DNA from: Accumulibacter sp036625275
GTDB lineage: Bacteria > Pseudomonadota > Gammaproteobacteria > Burkholderiales > Rhodocyclaceae
NCBI RefSeq assembly: GCF_036625275.1
Contig: NZ_JAZKUD010000011.1
Span: 1 to 64,000 of the forward strand
Direction of reading: 5' to 3'
Length of the DNA stretch: 64,000 nt
Shown: positions 27,297-35,508 of the stretch, piece after piece
Position numbering within the stretch: position 1 is the first letter of the stretch
How the letters are laid out: every line of letters starts with the position of its first letter
Notes under the pieces: model-generated
What the model was told of the DNA's origin: nothing
Databases searched by the model: none
What the model saw: the letters and a program-made list of their open reading frames with translations, nothing else
Position numbers and translations under genes: made by a program

Positions 27297-28217
27297 ATGA
27301 AAATGGACAATGCCCAGCTCGCCGCTTTCGCGGCGATCATCCGCGAAGGTTCCTTCGACGCCGCCGCGCGCCGCCTGCATGTCACGCCATCGGCGATCAG
27401 CCAGCGCATCCGGCAACTCGAGGAACGGCTCGGCCAGGTCCTCGTCCAGCGCAGCAGTCCATGCCAGGCCACGGCGGCCGGCCGGCTTCTGGTGCGCTAC
27501 ACCGAGGAGGTGGCGCTACTCGAAACCGAGATGCTCGGCGCCCTTGGCGGCAGCGAGGCCGCGCCTGCCGGCGAGCGGCCGGTGGTGCGCCTGCCGGTGG
27601 CGGTCAACGCCGACTCGCTCGAGACCTGGTTCATGGCCGTCATCGCCGCGTTGTCGGCCGACACGGACCTGCTCTTCGACCTGCGCGTCGAGGACCAGGA
27701 CCATTCGGCCACCTTGTTGCGCGACGGGACGGTGATGGCGGCGGTCAGCGCCAGCGCTGCGCCGGTCCAGGGTTGCCGCGTCGAACCTCTCGGCGTGATG
27801 CGCTACCTCGCGGTGGCAGCGCCGGATTTCGCCGCCCGTCATTTCGCACACGGAGTCAACTCGCGCAGCCTGGCGCGGGCGCCGATGCTGCGCTTCAACC
27901 CCAAGGATGCGCTGCAAGACCAGTTCATCGCGCTGCAAACCACCGAGCCGGTAGCGCCGCCGACGCACTTCGTGCCTTCGGTGCACGGTTTCCTCGGCCT
28001 GACGGGCGCTGGACTCGGCTGGGGCATGGTGCCCGAGGTCATGGCACGGCCCGCGATCGCCGCCGGCCAACTGGTCGAACTGGTTCGCGACAAACCCCTC
28101 GACGTGCCGCTGTACTGGCACCGCTGGCGGCTCGAATCGCAGGCGCTGGCGGCCCTGAGTGCGGCGGTCGGCCGCGGCGCGAAAGCCAGCCTGCGACCCA
28201 TGCCTGCCGGTCGCTGA
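27297..28217 (+). CDS. argP: LysR-family regulator ArgP/IciA
   Basis: 306 residues. N-terminal HTH AAFAAIIREGSFDAAARRLHVTPSAISQRIRQLE is written here only in part: SFDAAARRLHVTPSAISQRI. The effector domain includes GVMRYLAVAAPDFAARHF and MLRFNPKDALQDQF, as in ArgP. ArgP activates argO in response to arginine and lysine; the divergent placement supports this. Starts at 27297 or 27303 are both possible and neither has a strong ribosome site; the repeat ends immediately upstream. Confidence 0.9.
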   Translation: MKMDNAQLAAFAAIIREGSFDAAARRLHVTPSAISQRIRQLEERLGQVLVQRSSPCQATAAGRLLVRYTEEVALLETEMLGALGGSEAAPAGERPVVRLPVAVNADSLETWFMAVIAALSADTDLLFDLRVEDQDHSATLLRDGTVMAAVSASAAPVQGCRVEPLGVMRYLAVAAPDFAARHFAHGVNSRSLARAPMLRFNPKDALQDQFIALQTTEPVAPPTHFVPSVHGFLGLTGAGLGWGMVPEVMARPAIAAGQLVELVRDKPLDVPLYWHRWRLESQALAALSAAVGRGAKASLRPMPAGR

Positions 28218-28318
28218 GCGCTGGTGAAGGAATCGTCGCGAGCAGGAACACGCGACTGGTCGGGTTGACGCGGTTATCATGAACGGATGGGTCCACAAAC
28301 CTGCGGGGGAGGGTGGCA

Positions 28319-29761
28319 ATGGTCAGCGTTTACGTTTCGTATGCGTGGAAGGACGAGGAGCAGCACCGGCTTGTCGACCGACTCGGCGCGGTGTGTCGGG
28401 CGCGCGGGATCGATCTGGTGCGCGACATTGCCCATGTCGGTTACGGCAGATCGATCCGCGAGTTCATGGATCGGCTGGCTGCCGCAGAGCATGTCGTGGT
28501 GGTGCTCAGCGACCGCTATCTGCGCTCCCGGTACTGCCTGTACGAGTTACGGGAAATCTGGCGCAATGGCCATTTCCGGGCGCGAGTGAGCCCGATCGTC
28601 CTGCGTGGCACGTCGCTTGAGCCGGAAGACTGGGCCGACTACCTCGAGCACTGGGAGTGCAAGAAGAAAAGGCTCGGGGATAGGCTCAACAAGCTCGACC
28701 GCGAGTACACCCGCCCGCTCAACCAGGCCGTAGACGACTATGCGGAGTTTCGGCGTTTGATCGCCGAGTCGCTGGCGACTGTCTGCGACATGAACGCCCT
28801 TGACCCCGATGTGCATCTCAACACCGATTTCGCCGCCCTGATCGCGAGGATCCTGGCGGGCAAGTCAGGCGGCACGAGGCAGCAAGCACACGCATCGCGG
28901 CAGAAGGACGAGGAGTTCGTCGCCAGGGTCGAAGTGGAGATACGCGAGATCCTCGATGCGCTGCCCTCGTTTGCCAAGGTCCTTCACGAGCAGGCGCGGA
29001 AGCAAGGGCTGCTGAACACATCGACTGACCTCGCCAGGTCTCTTGCTACGGCCAGGCCGGAAGTCGCACTCAGCGACGTACTGCGGCCGGCAACCGAGAA
29101 GGCCCTGCCGCGCGGATCGCCACAAACCATCCGCGACTCCGATGTCTGGGAAAACGCCAAGACGCTGCTGGCGTGGCTCAGCGTTCTGGCCGTCCGTCCC
29201 GAGTGGGTGCAGAAGCAGGAGCAACTCGACAGCGACGGAGAAGCCACTTTCGAGATCCTGGTCAGAACCGAGTGCGGTGTCGAGATCCTCAGCTCGCGCT
29301 ACCGGCAGATACGCCCACGCTTCGGTCCGGTCAGGGGCTTCGACATCGTCGGTGAGGAACGCCTCGATCTCCCGGTAGTCGAGTCCGGCTGGGATGACGA
29401 GTACGCGGTCAGGCAAATCGGCCTCGATATTGCCGCGCAGCTTTTCCCCGAGCTGAAATGCGGAGCCAATCCGACCGCAAAGCCAAGCGACGACGAGATC
29501 CTCGACAACCTCAGGGAAACGCTCGGCGAACGTGCCAAGCACAAGTCGCACCATCACTATCTCCTGATCACGACCGACGACCACTCGCCCTTGCAGCGGC
29601 GCGACTTCCACGAAAAGCTCATCGGTGAGTTTCCCTTGACGGTGATCTACATGCGCCCCCCAGGACCGGAAACCCCGTTCCTGGTCGACAAGGAAAGCCG
29701 CCTGCTCACCATCATCCGCGAATTCCTGACCCTCCCCGACCTGCTGGCGAAAAGACGATGA
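28319..29761 (+). CDS. TIR-domain effector, first gene of the DGR-linked ternary system
   Basis: 480 residues from ATG at 28319 (GGGAGGG eight bases upstream; a GTG at 28313 is alternative). Residues 2-130 are a TIR domain: VSVYVSYAWKDEEQHRLVDR, then SRYCLYELREIW with the conserved glutamate E76 of TIR NADases. The middle (about 190-260) is helical. The C-terminal half contains LLITTDDHSPLQRRDFHEKL and looks like the C-terminal domain of vWA-MoxR-associated proteins (VMAP), an assignment from memory and context. Its stop overlaps the MoxR-type gene (ATGA). Likely role: NAD-degrading or signalling effector, triggered through the ATPase and the variable sensor. Confidence 0.8.
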   Translation: MVSVYVSYAWKDEEQHRLVDRLGAVCRARGIDLVRDIAHVGYGRSIREFMDRLAAAEHVVVVLSDRYLRSRYCLYELREIWRNGHFRARVSPIVLRGTSLEPEDWADYLEHWECKKKRLGDRLNKLDREYTRPLNQAVDDYAEFRRLIAESLATVCDMNALDPDVHLNTDFAALIARILAGKSGGTRQQAHASRQKDEEFVARVEVEIREILDALPSFAKVLHEQARKQGLLNTSTDLARSLATARPEVALSDVLRPATEKALPRGSPQTIRDSDVWENAKTLLAWLSVLAVRPEWVQKQEQLDSDGEATFEILVRTECGVEILSSRYRQIRPRFGPVRGFDIVGEERLDLPVVESGWDDEYAVRQIGLDIAAQLFPELKCGANPTAKPSDDEILDNLRETLGERAKHKSHHHYLLITTDDHSPLQRRDFHEKLIGEFPLTVIYMRPPGPETPFLVDKESRLLTIIREFLTLPDLLAKRR

Positions 29762-30741
29762 ACCTCCCTCTCCCGAAGATCCCCGAAATCCCGCTCTCCG
29801 ACCTCCCCCTGCCGCAACGCGGCTCGTGGCCGGCGTCGGTGCATCGTTTCGACGAAGAATCGGCGTGGGCCGTTCGCTCGGCGCTCGCCGCGCAGCGGCC
29901 GCTGCTGGTGCGCGGCGAGCCGGGGTCGGGCAAGAGCCAGTTGGCGCGCGCCGCGGCCGAGGCGCTTGGCCGCCTGTTCGTTGCCGAAGTCGTGCATGCG
30001 CGCAGCGAGAGCCAGGACCTGCAGTGGCGCTTCGACGCGCTCGGCCGGCTCGGCGACGCGCAGGCGATGGGCGCGCACCATTGTGGCGCCGACGAGGTCC
30101 GGCAGCGCCTCGACCCGCGCAACTACCTGAGCCCCGGCGCGCTGTGGTGGGTCCTCGACTGGCGGTCGGCGCTGCAGCAGCAGCAACAGAGCGGCGGGCG
30201 CGGCGCGCGGCCGCAGCCGCCGGCCGGCTGGTTGCCGGAGAAGGGCAGCGTGCTGCTGATCGACGAGATCGACAAGGCCGAAGCCGACCTGCCCAACGGC
30301 CTGCTCGAAACGCTCGGCAACGGTGGCTTCAGCGTTCCCTGGCTCGACGCCGCCGTCTGCGCGCCACCGACGATGCCGACGCCACTGGTCGTGATCACCA
30401 CCAACGAGGAGCGCGAACTGCCGGCGGCGTTCATCCGTCGCTGCCTGGTGCTCAACCTGCAGTGGCCGAGCAACGAGGACGCTTTCAGCGCCCGGCTGAT
30501 CGAACGCGGCCGGTTGCATTTCCACGCACGCTGCCACGCCGACGTCTATCGCGAAGCCGCGCGCCAGCTCTGGCAGGACCGCCAGGCGGCGGCCAGCCAG
30601 GGGCTGCAGGGGCCGGGTCAGGCCGAATACCTCGACCTGCTGCGCGTCGTCGTCCGCCTCGCACCGGTCATCGACGAGCAGTTGGCGCTGCTCGCCAGGG
30701 TCGGCGAGTTCGCGCTCAGGAAGCACCCGCCGGCCGGCTGA
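29758..30741 (+). CDS. MoxR-type AAA+ ATPase
   Basis: 327 residues. Walker A GEPGSGKS at 53-60, Walker B VLLIDEIDKAEADL at 165-178, sensor 1 VVITTNEERELP and the arginine-finger block AAFIRRCLVLN shortly after. MoxR ATPases act with vWA proteins; the next gene encodes a vWA-like domain. The start overlaps the TIR gene, and the stop overlaps the next start (TGATG), so three genes read as one translational unit. In NTP-dependent conflict systems this ATPase sets the activation threshold; that role here is inferred. Confidence 0.9.
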   Translation: MNLPLPKIPEIPLSDLPLPQRGSWPASVHRFDEESAWAVRSALAAQRPLLVRGEPGSGKSQLARAAAEALGRLFVAEVVHARSESQDLQWRFDALGRLGDAQAMGAHHCGADEVRQRLDPRNYLSPGALWWVLDWRSALQQQQQSGGRGARPQPPAGWLPEKGSVLLIDEIDKAEADLPNGLLETLGNGGFSVPWLDAAVCAPPTMPTPLVVITTNEERELPAAFIRRCLVLNLQWPSNEDAFSARLIERGRLHFHARCHADVYREAARQLWQDRQAAASQGLQGPGQAEYLDLLRVVVRLAPVIDEQLALLARVGEFALRKHPPAG

Positions 30742-33710
30742 TGGAAACGACGGTTCTGCATTCACGGGCCGCCGTCGGTCGTGCCGACCTGCTGCGCATC
30801 TACGCCGCCGGGGGCGACGAAGCGCTCGCGCACGCCGCCGCGGCGCTCGGCTACCAGCGGCGGCCGCGCGCGCCGGCGCCGCCGCCAGTCATCAGCGGCG
30901 GCAGCGAAGACACGCCATTCGGCGATCCGGTCGACCGCAGCGCACCCGCCGCCTTGCCCGAACGACCGCCGGCCTTGCCGATGGCGCGCTTCTTCCGCGT
31001 CGTCGGACATCGCCGGCGCGAACCGCAAGCCGCCGCCAGGGCCGGGCCGCCGCCCCCGCCGTGGCTCGCCAACGCGCAGGTTCTCGGCAGCGATTCGCGG
31101 CCGCCAGCGACCTCGCTGCACCTGCCGCCGCGCCCGCCGCTGACCCGCTGGTCGCGGCTGTGGCCTTTCCTGCGCCGCGTGCTCGGTCGCCGCCTCGCGA
31201 CCCGCCAGCCCGACCTGCCGCGGCTGCTCGAAAGGCTGACGCGCGGCGAGGTGCTGCGCGCGCTCCCGCTGCTGCCGGGCCACGGCTGGAGCCCGCGCAT
31301 CGCCATCCTCGGCGACTACGGCCGGCGCACCCGGCCGTTTCACGAAGACTTCAACGCGCTCTGCCGCGCGCTCGAAAAGCGTCACGGCAAGCTCGGCATC
31401 GACCGCCGCATCCTTGCTGGCGAACCCGGCCGGCAGCCGCGCGTCCGCCAGCCGGGTGCCGGCACGACCGAGCGCTGGCCGCTGCCGGCGCCGAACACGC
31501 CGCTGCTGATCCTCGGCGACGCCGGCCTGCTCGACAGCACGCCCGACACGGCGAACGGCTGGCAGCAGTTCGGCCATCGCCTGCGCAGCGCCGGCGTGCC
31601 GGCGCTGGTCCTCTGCCCGCTGCCGGCGCGCCAGCACGGCGCCGGCGCGCCAGGCAGCCTGACGCTCGTCGAATGGGACCGCCACAGCCGCCTGCGCCCC
31701 TCGTCCACTTCGTCGCTGCGTGCGCCGGCGGGCGACCCGGCCGGCGACGAGCGCCGGCAGCGCGCGCTCGACACGCTATTGACGCTGCTCGCGCCGGCCG
31801 TCGTCATCGAACCGGACCTGCTGCGCGCGCTGCGCTACCTGCTGCCGGCGAGCGAAGCCGACGTGCTCGTCGAGGCGCTGGTCTGGCAGCATCCCGATCT
31901 GGTCACCAGCGCGCACGCCGGCCAGTTCGCGAGTCCGCTGGCAATCGCCGAATACCAGCAGAAGTTCCGCGCGCTGGCGCCCGCATTGCGCCAGGCGGCA
32001 GTCGCGCGCCTCCTCGCGCAGCACGCCGGCCTGCCGGCTTCGGTGCGCTGCGCCGAAGTGCTGGCGTGCCGGCATCTCGCTCCCGAAGCCGTTCCGCCGG
32101 CACTCGCCGCCGACGCCGAGCGCTGGCAGGCCGACATCGCCGAAACCGCCCGCCGGTGCGACGACCGCGCGCTGCGCCAGTGGCTGCAGCGGCACGCCGC
32201 GCGCCAGAGCGACGCCGCGCTCGCCGCCAACCCGGCGCTCGCCGCGCACTGGGCGCTGGCGCAGCGCGAGCGGCTGGCGGCCGGCGTCATGGTCGAGCTG
32301 CCGGAAGGCGTCCGCGAGGAAGACCTCGGCTATTTCCTGCACGACGCGCACGAGCCGGCATCGCGCGTCCGCTGCACGCTTCGCCAGCGTGGCGACGAAC
32401 TGTGGCTCGAACCGGTCGACGCCGCCGGCGGCAGCCCTGATGCCGAGCTCACACTGGTCGATCGCGGCGTCTACGTGACGCTGACGCGCAGCGCCGACCG
32501 TGCCGATTCACCAGACCGGCGCTATTTCGCCGCCGGCGCGCTGCCGCAGAGGATCGCCCGGCTGACGCGCGAAGTCGAGCGGATCGCGCTGCACAGCGAG
32601 CATTTCGATCTCGTCGTCACGCCGCTCAATAAGCCCGTCTGGGCGAGCGCCATCGGTCGCGACGCGCGTGGCCTGTACGCCGAGGTGTTCTGGCGCGGCG
32701 AGCGCTGCCGCCTCGACTGGCATCCGCCAGAGGCCGATGGTGGAGCCGAAGGTGCCTGGACGGGCGAACAGGCGCTCGGTGTCGATCGTTACGGGCTGTT
32801 CGGCGAAATCGCCGTCGCGGGCGTCACGCAGCGCTTCCGCTGGATCGCGCCGGGGAGTTTCCGGATGGGTTCGCCGGAGGGCGAGCCCGAACGCTACGAC
32901 GATGAAGTGCAGCACGAAGTGACGCTGAGCGAGGGCTACTGGCTCGCCGACACGGCGTGCACGCAGGCGCTGTGGCAGGCGGTGACGGGCGAGAACCCGA
33001 GCCGCTTCAAGGACAACCCTTCCCATCCGGTCGAGCAGGTGAGCTGGGACGACGTTCAGGGTTTCCTGGGCGAGCTGAACCGTCGGCTGCCCGGTCTCGA
33101 AGCGCGCCTGCCGAGCGAAGCCGAATGGGAATACGCGTGCCGGTCGGGAACGACGACGCCGTTTTCGTTTGGCGAGAACATCACTCCCGAGCAGGTCAAC
33201 TACGACGGAAACTATCCCTACGCCGGTGGCGCGAAGGGCGTCTATCGCCGGAAGACCGTGCCAGTGGGCTCCCTGCCGGCGAATCCGTGGGGCCTGTACG
33301 AGATGCATGGCAATGTCTTGGAGTGGTGTGCGGATTGGTACGGGGACTACCCGACGACGCCGCAGGTGGACCCGCGCGGCGCGCCGTCGGGCGGCGCCCG
33401 CGTGTTGCGCGGCGGCTCGTGGAACGGCCACGGCGGGCTCGTCCGTTCTGCCAACCGCTTCGGGTACGAGCCAGGCAGGCACGACTTCGTCAGCGGGTTC
33501 CGGCTCGCCCTAGGTCCCCAGAAGCCGGCGGAGCCGGCTTGGCAGGTGGGAAGGAAGTCGCCGGCGGAGCCGGCGATCAGCGAGCCGGCGCCCGCGGAGC
33601 GGGTGCCGGCGGTCGAGCTGCCGCCCGGGACGGGCGGCAGCTCCGGGGTGCGCGGCGCAACGTCGCGCACGTTCACTCAACGACTGAAGGATCTCTTCAA
33701 ACGCCCATGA
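30741..33710 (+). CDS. DGR target 1: vWA-like/FGE-fold fusion with variable repeat
   Basis: 989 residues. The first 180 are Pro/Arg-rich. About 184-300 resembles a degenerate vWA domain (RIAILGDYGRRTRPFHEDFN, PNTPLLILGDAGLLD). The helical middle leads to an FGE-sulfatase (C-type lectin-like) fold at about 695-924: FRWIAPGSFRMGSPEGEPER, LPSEAEWEYACRSG, NPWGLYEMHGNVLEWCADWY. The variable repeat occupies residues 884-924. The RGGSW...SANR segment has no cysteine where true formylglycine-generating enzymes have catalytic Cys, so it is a binding fold. A 65-residue Pro-rich tail follows the variable repeat, unlike most DGR targets, which end there. Translationally coupled to both neighbours. Confidence 0.88.
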   Translation: METTVLHSRAAVGRADLLRIYAAGGDEALAHAAAALGYQRRPRAPAPPPVISGGSEDTPFGDPVDRSAPAALPERPPALPMARFFRVVGHRRREPQAAARAGPPPPPWLANAQVLGSDSRPPATSLHLPPRPPLTRWSRLWPFLRRVLGRRLATRQPDLPRLLERLTRGEVLRALPLLPGHGWSPRIAILGDYGRRTRPFHEDFNALCRALEKRHGKLGIDRRILAGEPGRQPRVRQPGAGTTERWPLPAPNTPLLILGDAGLLDSTPDTANGWQQFGHRLRSAGVPALVLCPLPARQHGAGAPGSLTLVEWDRHSRLRPSSTSSLRAPAGDPAGDERRQRALDTLLTLLAPAVVIEPDLLRALRYLLPASEADVLVEALVWQHPDLVTSAHAGQFASPLAIAEYQQKFRALAPALRQAAVARLLAQHAGLPASVRCAEVLACRHLAPEAVPPALAADAERWQADIAETARRCDDRALRQWLQRHAARQSDAALAANPALAAHWALAQRERLAAGVMVELPEGVREEDLGYFLHDAHEPASRVRCTLRQRGDELWLEPVDAAGGSPDAELTLVDRGVYVTLTRSADRADSPDRRYFAAGALPQRIARLTREVERIALHSEHFDLVVTPLNKPVWASAIGRDARGLYAEVFWRGERCRLDWHPPEADGGAEGAWTGEQALGVDRYGLFGEIAVAGVTQRFRWIAPGSFRMGSPEGEPERYDDEVQHEVTLSEGYWLADTACTQALWQAVTGENPSRFKDNPSHPVEQVSWDDVQGFLGELNRRLPGLEARLPSEAEWEYACRSGTTTPFSFGENITPEQVNYDGNYPYAGGAKGVYRRKTVPVGSLPANPWGLYEMHGNVLEWCADWYGDYPTTPQVDPRGAPSGGARVLRGGSWNGHGGLVRSANRFGYEPGRHDFVSGFRLALGPQKPAEPAWQVGRKSPAEPAISEPAPAERVPAVELPPGTGGSSGVRGATSRTFTQRLKDLFKRP
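33390..33513 (+). repeat. DGR variable repeat 1 (VR1)
   Basis: 124 nt aligning without gaps to the template repeat at 35252-35375. There are 14 differences, all where the template has A: 7 A-to-T, 5 A-to-G, 2 A-to-C. Invariant blocks are CGCGTGTTGCGCGGCGGC and TTCCGGCTCGCCCTAG. Past the end VR1 reads GGTCC where the template reads CTCC, the usual IMH/IMH* difference. Confidence 0.97.
33522..33643 (+). repeat. Four consecutive GGA-loop hairpins after VR1
   Basis: Stems with a GGA trinucleotide loop at 33522-33540 (AAGCCGGC arms), 33558-33576 (TCGCCGGC arms), 33585-33609 (11-bp arms, one mismatch) and 33615-33643 (GAGCTGCCGCCCG arms, 13 bp perfect). They lie inside the coding tail of target 1. 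DGRs of the Bordetella phage type need a hairpin just 3' of the variable repeat for homing; the first one starts 9 nt after VR1. Confidence 0.85.
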
Positions 33711-34195
33711 GATTCCATGTGTTCACCATCGAAGTGCGCGATCCCGGTCCGGGACAGGACGCACTCAACGCGTTCTGCGCGCAGCATCGGGTAGCCGATG
33801 TCGAAAAGCGCTTCGTCGATCAGGGGTCCCACTCGTACTGGACGTTCTGCGTGGCAACGCTCGACGGTGAAGACTCGTCTCGCCCGCCTGCCGAGAGGAA
33901 GCGGATCGATTACCGGGAGCTGCTGAACGAGGCCGACTTTGCCGTCTATGCCGAGCTGCGCGGTTTGCGCCGGTCGCTCGCCGAACACGAGGGCGTGCCG
34001 CAGTTTGCGCTGTTCACCAACGAGCAGCTCGCGGCGATGGTCACGCGGCGGGTAACGACGGCTACGGCGCTCGGCGAGATCGAAGGCGTCGGCAAGGCGC
34101 GCGTCGACAAGTACGCCAGCCATTTCCTGCCGCTGCTGCGAAAGGCATTCACGGTGCCGGCAGGTGCTTCGACCGATGCAGCGCGTGCGAATTGA
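33707..34195 (+). CDS. HRDC-domain DGR accessory protein
   Basis: 162 residues, ATG overlapping the target 1 stop (ATGA). The N-terminal half has VFTIEVRDPGPGQDALNAFC and YWTFCVATLDG, an alpha/beta part. The C-terminal half is an HRDC domain (FAVYAELRGLRRSLAEHEGVP, LGEIEGVGKARVDKYASHFL). HRDC proteins bind nucleic acids and replace the Avd accessory protein in a subset of DGRs. Likely job: helping template RNA/reverse transcriptase assembly. It overlaps the start of the reverse transcriptase gene by 20 bp. Confidence 0.85.
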   Translation: MRFHVFTIEVRDPGPGQDALNAFCAQHRVADVEKRFVDQGSHSYWTFCVATLDGEDSSRPPAERKRIDYRELLNEADFAVYAELRGLRRSLAEHEGVPQFALFTNEQLAAMVTRRVTTATALGEIEGVGKARVDKYASHFLPLLRKAFTVPAGASTDAARAN

Positions 34196-35189
34196 GCTCG
34201 CCGACCTGGCGAGTGCCGACAACCTCGCCCTCGCGGCGTGGAAAGCGGCGCGCGGCAAGCGGCAGCGCCCGGAAGTGAGGCGCTTCTGCGCGCATTTCGA
34301 CGACTCGATTGCCCGCTTGCGCCGCGACATCCTGGCCGGCGTCGTTCCCTACGGCGAGTATCGCAGCTTCCTGATCCACGACCCGAAGCAACGCCTGATC
34401 CACGCCGCGTGCTTCGCCGATCGCGTTCTCCACCACGCGATCATGAATCTTGCCGGACCGGTTTTCGAGCGTACGCTGGTTCCGAGCACCTACGCCTGCC
34501 GGCCGGGGCTCGGCGTGCATCGCGCGATACGCCAGGTGCAGGCCGAGCTGCGCCGCTTTGCGTGGTTCGTCAAGGTCGATGTCGACGCCTACTTCCCGTC
34601 GATCGACCACGCGATTCTGGAGCGGCTGCTCGCCAGGCGCTTCAAGGGCGCCGACTTCCTCGCCCTGCTCGGGCGAATCATCGCCGCGTGCCCGGCGGCT
34701 CCCAGGCGCGGGTTGCCGATCGGCTCGCTGACCTCGCAGCATTTTGCCAATCATTACCTCGACGGCGCCGACCGCTTTCTGCTCGCGCACCCGCTGGTCC
34801 GCGCCCACGTCCGTTACATGGACGACATCCTCTGCTGGGGCGACGACCGGCAGAGCGTCAGGCAGGTGGCCGGCGAACTGCGCGAATGGCTGCAGCGCGA
34901 GCGGCACCTGACGCTGAAAGCCAACGTTCAGATCAACCGCAGCGAGCGTGGCGTCAGCTATTGCGGCGCGCGCGTGCTGCGCGGTTCGCTGCGCCTGACG
35001 CCGCGCAAGCAGGCGCGTTACCGGCACGGCTGCCAGCGCTGGGAGGCCGCCTGGCTGGCCGGCGTCATCGACGAAGCGGCGCTGCAGCGCGGTTACGCCG
35101 CGGTGCTGGCGCCGACGCTGCACTGCGACAGCCTGAGCTGGCGAAAACGTCACCTCGAACTCCACCCTTCGCGCTATAGTGAGCAATGA
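34176..35189 (+). CDS. DGR reverse transcriptase
   Basis: 337 residues from ATG at 34176; an in-frame GTG at 34164 is possible. RT motifs: SFLIHDPKQRLIHAACF (RT2), WFVKVDVDAYFPSIDHAIL (RT3), GLPIGSLTSQHFANHYLDG (RT4, with the SQ typical of DGR RTs), and VRYMDDILCW (RT5, YMDD catalytic pair at 214-217). Length and lack of maturase or endonuclease domains fit DGR RTs (about 300-400 residues). The template repeat begins 62 bp downstream of its stop. It copies the template RNA with errors at A to rewrite VR1 and VR2. Confidence 0.95.
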   Translation: MQRVRIELADLASADNLALAAWKAARGKRQRPEVRRFCAHFDDSIARLRRDILAGVVPYGEYRSFLIHDPKQRLIHAACFADRVLHHAIMNLAGPVFERTLVPSTYACRPGLGVHRAIRQVQAELRRFAWFVKVDVDAYFPSIDHAILERLLARRFKGADFLALLGRIIAACPAAPRRGLPIGSLTSQHFANHYLDGADRFLLAHPLVRAHVRYMDDILCWGDDRQSVRQVAGELREWLQRERHLTLKANVQINRSERGVSYCGARVLRGSLRLTPRKQARYRHGCQRWEAAWLAGVIDEAALQRGYAAVLAPTLHCDSLSWRKRHLELHPSRYSEQ

Positions 35190-35251
35190 GCGGCCCGCTG
35201 CAATTTTGGATGGGCTGCTCGGCAGGTGCAGCAACCAGGGAGGCCATCGCA

Positions 35252-35375
35252 GGCGACGCCCGCGTGTTGCGCGGCGGCTCGTGGAACAACAACGGCAGGA
35301 ACGTCCGTTCTGCCAACCGCAACAGGAACGAGCCAGGCAGGCACGACAACGACAGCGGGTTCCGGCTCGCCCTAG
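35252..35375 (+). repeat. DGR template repeat (TR)
   Basis: 124 nt, rich in AAC codons (positions open to variation), with 27 adenines. It matches VR1 at 110/124 and VR2 at 108/124, every mismatch being at a template A. After CTCGCCCTAG it reads CTCC, not GGTCC as in both variable repeats, marking it as the template (IMH*). It is downstream of the RT gene, the common order. Confidence 0.97.
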
Positions 35376-35452
35376 CTCCGGAGTCCAGGAGACCGGCTCG
35401 GGACCAGATGACCTTCCTGTCCGCCGTGTACCGGCGGCAAAAAGCCCATGCC

Positions 35453-35494
35453 CTTCGGCAGGCTGGTAGGCAGGATGCCGAACGCCTGCCGAAG
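35453..35494. terminator. Inverted repeat between TR and target 2
   Basis: Arms CTTCGGCAGGC (35453-35463) and GCCTGCCGAAG (35484-35494), 20-nt loop. It could end or stabilise the template RNA. There is no T tract, so termination is uncertain. Confidence 0.5.
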
Positions 35495-35508
35495 TGGCGC
35501 TTCGCCGG

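Noticed and set aside
31061..32440. 459-codon Arg/Ala/Pro-rich open frame on the plus strand
   Set aside because: Typical GC-rich frame shadow of the 989-residue target 1.
29826..33710. A start for target 1 at 29826 giving 1294 residues
   Set aside because: The first 305 residues are the MoxR gene read in another frame; the ATG at 30741 overlaps the MoxR stop and begins the plausible protein.
34238..35179. 313-codon frame overlapping the reverse transcriptase
   Set aside because: Low-complexity Arg/Ala/Pro composition; the RT motifs are in the other frame.
34176..35189. Reverse transcriptase of a group II intron or retron
   Set aside because: No maturase or endonuclease domain, no intron RNA structure or msr/msd; a template/variable repeat pair is present.
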